In this document: positions 59,818 to 64,000 of the stretch, piece after piece
Layout of the letters: every line of letters begins with the position of its first letter
Position numbering within the stretch: the stretch's first letter is position 1
DNA from: JADGRF01 sp035274465
GTDB taxonomy: Bacteria > Myxococcota_A > Polyangia > Polyangiales > JAFGIB01
Direction of reading: 5' to 3'
DNA length: 64,000 nt
Assembly: GCA_035274465.1 (NCBI GenBank)
Contig: DATEOF010000353.1
Span: 1 to 64,000, forward strand
Notes under the pieces: model-generated
What the model saw: the letters and a program-made list of their open reading frames with translations, nothing else
Databases searched by the model: none
Told to the model about the DNA's origin: nothing
Program-made: the position numbers and the translations under genes

Positions 59818-61332
59818 TCACGAAACGAGCGGCAACTCGATACGAAACACAGCTCCACCCAGCTCGCCCTCCTCGCACACCACCGAGCCATGGTGCTCGA
59901 GTACGACCTTCTTGACGATCGGCAGGCCGAGCCCGGTGCCGTCCCCCTTGGTCGTGAAGTAGGGCTCGAAGATGCGCTGGCGGTCGGTCGGGCTTACCCC
60001 GGGACCGCTGTCGTGCACTTCGAGGCGCGCCCGGTCGCGCAGCGGGGCCAGCTTGACCAGCACGCGCGGCGTCCCCTCGAGCGTCCGCATGGCCTCGACC
60101 GCGTTGCGCACCAGGTTGTCGAGGCAGAGCTTGAGCATCATGTTGTCGATGCGCACCGGCAGCTTGCGGTCTGCCAGCTCCACCCGCAGCTCGATCGGGC
60201 TGGCATCTCGCTCGCGCAGCTCCTGGTTGCGGGCCTCGACGATGGCCTCGAACGAGCGGGTGGCGTCGCGCAGGAAGTCGCTCAGGTCGGCCTGCGCCAG
60301 GCTGGCCTCGGGCAGCTTCGCGAAGTTGCTGAACTCCGCGGTCAGGCGGCGCAGGGTGGCGACCTCCTCCTCGATGATGCTGCGCGCGTCGTTCAGCCGC
60401 TTGCCGAAGCCGGCGTCCGCCCCGGGGTAGCTCTTGTGGACCTCCTGGATGGCCAGCTGGATGGGGGTCAGCGGGTTCTTGATCTCGTGGGCCAGCCGGC
60501 GCGCGAACTCCTGCCAGCCACCGACGCGCTGCAGGTACTCGATGCGCTCGCGCGACTCGCGCAGGTCGCGCACCATGGTGTTGAAGTCGCGGGTCAGCTC
60601 GCCGATCTCGTCCGCCGTGTCGGTGGGCACCTGCACCTGGAGATCGCCGCCGCCGACGCGCCGCGTGGCATCGGCCAGTACCGACACGCGCCGCGTGACG
60701 CGCCGCGCCATCACGATGCCGACCGCCAGCGCGGCCACGATCACGCTCAGCAAGAACCCCGTGTAGACGACGATGAAGAAGCCCGCGACCTGGCCGCCGC
60801 CGCGCTCCAGGCGCTGGTACACCTCGACCAGCTCGCCCGCGCGCTGATAGTCGAGGAACAGCTGCGCCGGTGCGGCCACGGTAACACTCAGCTGCGCGTC
60901 GGGGTCGTGCAGCTTGCGCTCGATGTTGAGCAGGCGCGCATCGGCCGTGGAGCGAGCGCCGCCGCCGGTAGCTGCGAGGAGCTCGCCTGCCGCGTCGCGC
61001 AGCTCGATCCGCGTCACGTCGGTGTAGCTCTGGACCAGCTCGTCCAGCCGCGACGACAGCGCCGCGCGATCCCGCGTGTCCAGCGCGCCGCGCAGGCGGT
61101 AATCCGCGCCGATCGCTTCCGCCGTCTCGTCGGCGTGCTTGCGAAGGACCGTGAAATGAGCGCGGTAGAGCCCGAGGCTGCGATCGAGCTCCTCGCGCAC
61201 GCGCGGGTTCACGCCGACGCGATACGCCTCGCGCAGCGCGCCCTGGCCGAGCACCAGCGCGCCGAGCAGCGGCATGACCGTCGCCACCACGATCGCCGCC
61301 AGCAACTTGCGTTCGAAGCGATTGAACGTCAT
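59818..61332 (-). CDS. NtrY-like sensor histidine kinase
   Basis: 504 aa. Two TM helices (about 10-30 and 183-206) flank a ~150-residue periplasmic sensor region, then HAMP (208-262), HisKA with H282 in RRLAHEIKNPLTPI, N-box LVRNAVEAM, and G-boxes DSGPGV and GTGLGLPIVKK. The phospho-acceptor motif and domain order fit NtrY-like kinases. A response regulator (NtrX) is not in the window next to it. It overlaps the DUF4390 gene by four bases (ATGA), third in the Omp85-DUF4390-kinase operon. Confidence 0.92.
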   Translation of the reverse strand: MTFNRFERKLLAAIVVATVMPLLGALVLGQGALREAYRVGVNPRVREELDRSLGLYRAHFTVLRKHADETAEAIGADYRLRGALDTRDRAALSSRLDELVQSYTDVTRIELRDAAGELLAATGGGARSTADARLLNIERKLHDPDAQLSVTVAAPAQLFLDYQRAGELVEVYQRLERGGGQVAGFFIVVYTGFLLSVIVAALAVGIVMARRVTRRVSVLADATRRVGGGDLQVQVPTDTADEIGELTRDFNTMVRDLRESRERIEYLQRVGGWQEFARRLAHEIKNPLTPIQLAIQEVHKSYPGADAGFGKRLNDARSIIEEEVATLRRLTAEFSNFAKLPEASLAQADLSDFLRDATRSFEAIVEARNQELRERDASPIELRVELADRKLPVRIDNMMLKLCLDNLVRNAVEAMRTLEGTPRVLVKLAPLRDRARLEVHDSGPGVSPTDRQRIFEPYFTTKGDGTGLGLPIVKKVVLEHHGSVVCEEGELGGAVFRIELPLVS

Positions 61333-61958
61333 GGCGGCGCCGTGAAGAAGTCGGAACGCACGTTCAACGTCTTCTCGGCCGTACCGAGCTTGCGGCTGAC
61401 GAAGATGCTCACGAACGAGCCGAAGAAGGCGTTGCCGTCCAGCTGCCCCGAAGGGCGAGCCAACCAGCGGCGGATGCGCGCGACCGTGTCTTGCGACAAC
61501 GGGTTCAGCTCCACGATCGCTGCGAAGTACACGCGCTGCCCGGCCACGCGCGAGAAGACCTTGCTATCGCCCAGCGGCCAGCGTTCGATCTCCAGACACA
61601 GCCGGCCCACGGCATCCAGGTTCTTGACCGTCCAAGTCTTGTCTTGCGTCTCGGTCTGACGCTCGATGCGGTACGTGTTCTCCCACAGATCGTAGACGAC
61701 GCGACACGACAGCACCGAGACCGCGATCGGGTCCTTGCCGCGCTCCGGATACGCGTACAGCCGCGTGATCACCGTCTGCGGCAGGCCGTTCTGCAGCTTC
61801 TGGCTGACCGTGGCGTCGAGGAAGTCGCGTACCGAGAAGCTCACGCTCGGCATCGGCGTCCAGCTCACGGTCATCGCGCGCATCGAGACCTGCGCGCCCG
61901 CCTGCGCGCCGCATACACAAGCCAGGGCGATCAGCAGCAGCGCGATCGCGCGTCTCAC
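61329..61958 (-). CDS. DUF4390 exported protein
   Basis: 209 aa with a signal peptide (LALACVCGAQAGAQ). Motifs VSFSVRDFLDATVSQKLQNGLPQTVI, ENTYRIERQT and the C-terminal GNAFFGSFVSIFVSRKLG fit DUF4390, proteins that commonly precede NtrY-like kinases. Periplasmic, function unknown; the constant linkage suggests it supplies or senses a signal for the kinase. It overlaps the Omp85 gene by four bases upstream and the kinase by four downstream. Confidence 0.88.
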   Translation of the reverse strand: MRRAIALLLIALACVCGAQAGAQVSMRAMTVSWTPMPSVSFSVRDFLDATVSQKLQNGLPQTVITRLYAYPERGKDPIAVSVLSCRVVYDLWENTYRIERQTETQDKTWTVKNLDAVGRLCLEIERWPLGDSKVFSRVAGQRVYFAAIVELNPLSQDTVARIRRWLARPSGQLDGNAFFGSFVSIFVSRKLGTAEKTLNVRSDFFTAPP

Positions 61959-63721
61959 GGGTTCTCCTGTCCGAGTTGGGAGAAGCCGATCAGGCTGGAG
62001 AACCCGAGCTTGAAGACGCCGATCTCGGTGTCGGCCTGCACGCCGAAGTCGAAGGTCAGATCGATCGGGATGCGCGAGAAGCCTTCGTAGCCGGAGATCG
62101 AGACGCGCAGGTCGCGCCGGCTCGTCAGCATGAAGATGCCGGCGCCGGCGTAGGCGTCGATGCCGTGGATCACGCCACCACCGCGGTAGATCGGCAGCTG
62201 GTACTCGAAGTCGATCCGACCAGCGAGATCCTCCATGTCCATCTCGACGATGCTGGTGCCGAGTAGGTTCAACGTGCGGCGGCGGTCGACATTCAGCTCG
62301 AGCACGCGCGACGGCAAGAGGTCGCTGAGGTCCGCGGCGTAGAAGTCATAGAAGAAGGGCGCGTCGCCGAAAACCGTGCCGAGGAACAAGCCGAAGCTGA
62401 TCACGTGGTTCCAGGGCAGGGGCACCCAGTGGCGCACCGTGCCTTCGAAGCGCGCGAAGTCGTAACTCGAGCCGATCAGCGCCGAGGCCAGGCGCGCGTA
62501 GAAGCTGGCGGTCGTGCCGCGCGTGGTGAGTGCGGGGTGATCGCGGCGATCGTAGATGAAGCCCAGTCGCAAGCTGGACACGAAGCTGGTGCCGTCGTCG
62601 ATCCGGAAGTCGATCGGCACGACGTCATTGCCGCGCTGCGTGCTGGCTGCGGTGGGCTTGTCGGTGACGTCGACGTATTCGCCGAGCCAGTCCAGCGTGT
62701 AGCGCAGCTGGCTCGAGATGTCGTGGCCGGTGCCGATGCCGATGCCCGTGCGGTGGTAGATCACGACCGCGCGCTTGCCCTCGACGTCAGGATCGCATTC
62801 CTCGAACTCCTCGCCCGGCTCCGGTGTGGGGCAGGAGATCGCGACCAGGGGATTGCGCCCGAAGAACTCGCGCGCGTAGTTGTGGAACACGCGGCCGGTC
62901 AGGCTGAAGCCGGTGCCGCGCAACATCGGATCCAGGTAGCCGAAGTCGACGCCGTACTGGGCGATGCCGTTTTCGTGCATCGAGAACGCCGCCGCGCCGC
63001 GCACGCCGATGCCGAGACCGAACAGGTTGTTCTCGGCGATGCCGAGCCCGGCGTAGGGGCGCACGATGTCGCTGCTGCTGCTGCTCGTCACCACGCTCGA
63101 CAGGCCGAGCACCACGCGGTCGATGACCAGCGTGTTGCGCTCGCGTACGTCGATCACCAACACCACCGCGCCGCGTCGCGAGCCGCGCGCCAGCGACAGC
63201 TTCACGTCCTCGAACCAGCCGGTGCCGAGCAGGCGCCAGCGGATCGACTCGATCGAAGGATCGTCGACGTCCAGCAGCTCGCCCGGCTCGATCGGCACGA
63301 AGTGGGCGATCACGTCGGTGCGCGTGCTGTTGCCGCGCACGCGCACGCCCTCGAGGATGTAGCGGATCGGGGGGCTCTTGCCCGCCTCCGCGCTGGGCGG
63401 CAGGTCCGCGGCAGGCGGCAGGCCCTTGTCCGCCGGCGGCTCGTCGTCGTCGTCGTCCAGATTTTCGACGCCCGGCGGCGAGAGGAAGGGATCGGGAGGC
63501 GGCTCCTCGATCGCCGGAGGGGCTGCGTCGGCCTCGGGAGCACCCGCGTCGACCAGCTCTGCAGCCGGCGGCGGCGCAGGTTCCGCGTGAGCGAGCTGCG
63601 CCGAAGCCAGCAGGATCAGGCCGGCGAAGAGCCGAAGCTCCGCGATCCGCAGGGGCTGTCTCCGACTATTCGGCCGCTGCCTTTCCGTCAGCTCGCCTGC
63701 GAAAAGCCTTGAGGCCGACAT
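61955..63721 (-). CDS. Omp85/BamA-like outer-membrane protein
   Basis: 588 aa from the ATG at 63721; an upstream start at 63970 adds sequence outside the family. Signal-like helix LLASAQLAHAEP, then a Pro/Asp/Glu-rich linker (to about 125, with a run of Asp), one POTRA-type domain (RYILEGVRVRGNSTRTDVI, LLGTGWFEDVKLSL), and a 16-strand-type barrel with alternating strands ending near FSSLIGFSQL. With a single POTRA it resembles the TamA/short-Omp85 group. Likely inserts or exports something across the outer membrane, perhaps monitored by the following kinase. Confidence 0.88.
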   Translation of the reverse strand: MSASRLFAGELTERQRPNSRRQPLRIAELRLFAGLILLASAQLAHAEPAPPPAAELVDAGAPEADAAPPAIEEPPPDPFLSPPGVENLDDDDDEPPADKGLPPAADLPPSAEAGKSPPIRYILEGVRVRGNSTRTDVIAHFVPIEPGELLDVDDPSIESIRWRLLGTGWFEDVKLSLARGSRRGAVVLVIDVRERNTLVIDRVVLGLSSVVTSSSSSDIVRPYAGLGIAENNLFGLGIGVRGAAAFSMHENGIAQYGVDFGYLDPMLRGTGFSLTGRVFHNYAREFFGRNPLVAISCPTPEPGEEFEECDPDVEGKRAVVIYHRTGIGIGTGHDISSQLRYTLDWLGEYVDVTDKPTAASTQRGNDVVPIDFRIDDGTSFVSSLRLGFIYDRRDHPALTTRGTTASFYARLASALIGSSYDFARFEGTVRHWVPLPWNHVISFGLFLGTVFGDAPFFYDFYAADLSDLLPSRVLELNVDRRRTLNLLGTSIVEMDMEDLAGRIDFEYQLPIYRGGGVIHGIDAYAGAGIFMLTSRRDLRVSISGYEGFSRIPIDLTFDFGVQADTEIGVFKLGFSSLIGFSQLGQENP

Positions 63722-63858
63722 ACCGCGGAAAATAGCAGAGCCGGCTCCGGTTCCGGCCCGGATTCCTCGGGAATCCCGTTCTCCCTGGCTTTGAAAGTGC
63801 CCTTCCCGGCGGCGTAGTCGGGGGACGCCTCCGGCGGCAGGCTCCTCGAATCGCACGT

Positions 63859-64000
63859 CTACGTCCCGAATCCGATGCGCATACCGAGCATGAACCACTC
63901 GTGCAGCGCCTTGTCTGCGATGTCGTGGTAGACGCTCCCGTCCACGACGCACTGGCTCACGCGGGAGCAAGAGGCGGTGCTCGAGCCGTCATACTGCGCC
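63859..64000 (-). CDS. C-terminal end of an outer-membrane-like protein (5' end off window)
   Basis: The last 47 codons of a minus-strand gene that enters from beyond 64000. The residues CSRVSQCVVDGSVYHD and the amphipathic ending FMLGMRIGFGT look like a disulfide loop and the last beta-strand of an outer-membrane barrel. Too short to name. It precedes the Omp85 gene by 137 bases on the same strand. Confidence 0.5.
   Translation of the reverse strand, partial: AQYDGSSTASCSRVSQCVVDGSVYHDIADKALHEWFMLGMRIGFGT

Noticed and set aside
1..64000. tRNA, rRNA, CRISPR arrays, insertion sequences, integrase or att sites
   Set aside because: None found on reading both strands; no transposase or integrase motifs and no spaced direct repeats.

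Overview
The window is GC-rich, densely coded DNA from a Gram-negative bacterium, most likely a myxobacterium (Myxococcota, Polyangia-like). Pointers are giant Ser/Thr kinase-ATPase-repeat proteins in series, many lipoproteins with Ala/Ser/Gly/Pro-rich linkers, a PEGA-domain protein, a DUF1552/DUF1592 pair, an Omp85 protein, and frequent GTG/TTG starts with 4-bp gene overlaps. No rRNA, tRNA, CRISPR array, insertion sequence or prophage was seen; taxonomy is inferred from gene content only.

Layout. 1-2 kb: the C-terminal part of a FliI/SctN ATPase, then a thioredoxin-fold lipoprotein with two identical-spacing cysteine repeats, closed by a strong terminator. 2-6 kb: three tandem paralogous alpha/beta-hydrolase lipoproteins (minus). 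6-8.3 kb: a citrate synthase divergent from a helix-turn-helix/citrate-synthase fusion, with a perfect palindrome at the fusion gene's start. 8.3-12.3 kb: a minus-strand run thiE, YkgJ-like, membrane protein, 5'-nucleotidase-like lipoprotein. 12.3-16.8 kb: DUF2079 membrane protein, peptide-amidating-lyase-like lipoprotein, YdeI-like protein, PEGA protein. 16.8-21.2 kb: a minus-strand run of a FAM20-like lipoprotein pseudokinase, aguA, aguB and pyk (agmatine to putrescine, plus pyruvate kinase). 21.5-26.5 kb: MFS transporter, YgiQ radical-SAM protein, a small acidic protein behind an inverted repeat, and a PilZ/pseudo-receiver protein. 26.5-30.4 kb: DUF1552 + DUF1592 pair and a VapBC/FitAB toxin-antitoxin pair with its operator. 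30.6-34.7 kb: an operon of an MscS-like channel and two cation:proton antiporters.

34.7-50 kb is the most striking region: four very large protein kinases (1179-1368 aa), each with an N-terminal Ser/Thr kinase domain, a STAND/AAA-type ATPase domain and a long helical-repeat tail, head to tail on the minus strand. They fall into two types alternating B-A-B-A in transcription order, so a two-gene unit was probably duplicated. Type A (K1, K3) keeps the Walker A lysine; both type B proteins (K2, K4) have lost it. This suggests paired signalling proteins, one ATPase-competent and one degenerate.

50.3-55.6 kb: a lipoprotein beta-carbonic anhydrase divergent from a four-gene NrtABCD/CmpABCD-type ABC transporter, suggesting inorganic-carbon handling, although nitrate cannot be excluded. 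55.7-64 kb: a secreted HExxH protein with six two-cysteine repeats, a Fic-fold protein lacking its catalytic histidine next to cardiolipin synthase, an operon Omp85 - DUF4390 - NtrY-like histidine kinase, and the last 47 codons of an outer-membrane-like protein running off the window.
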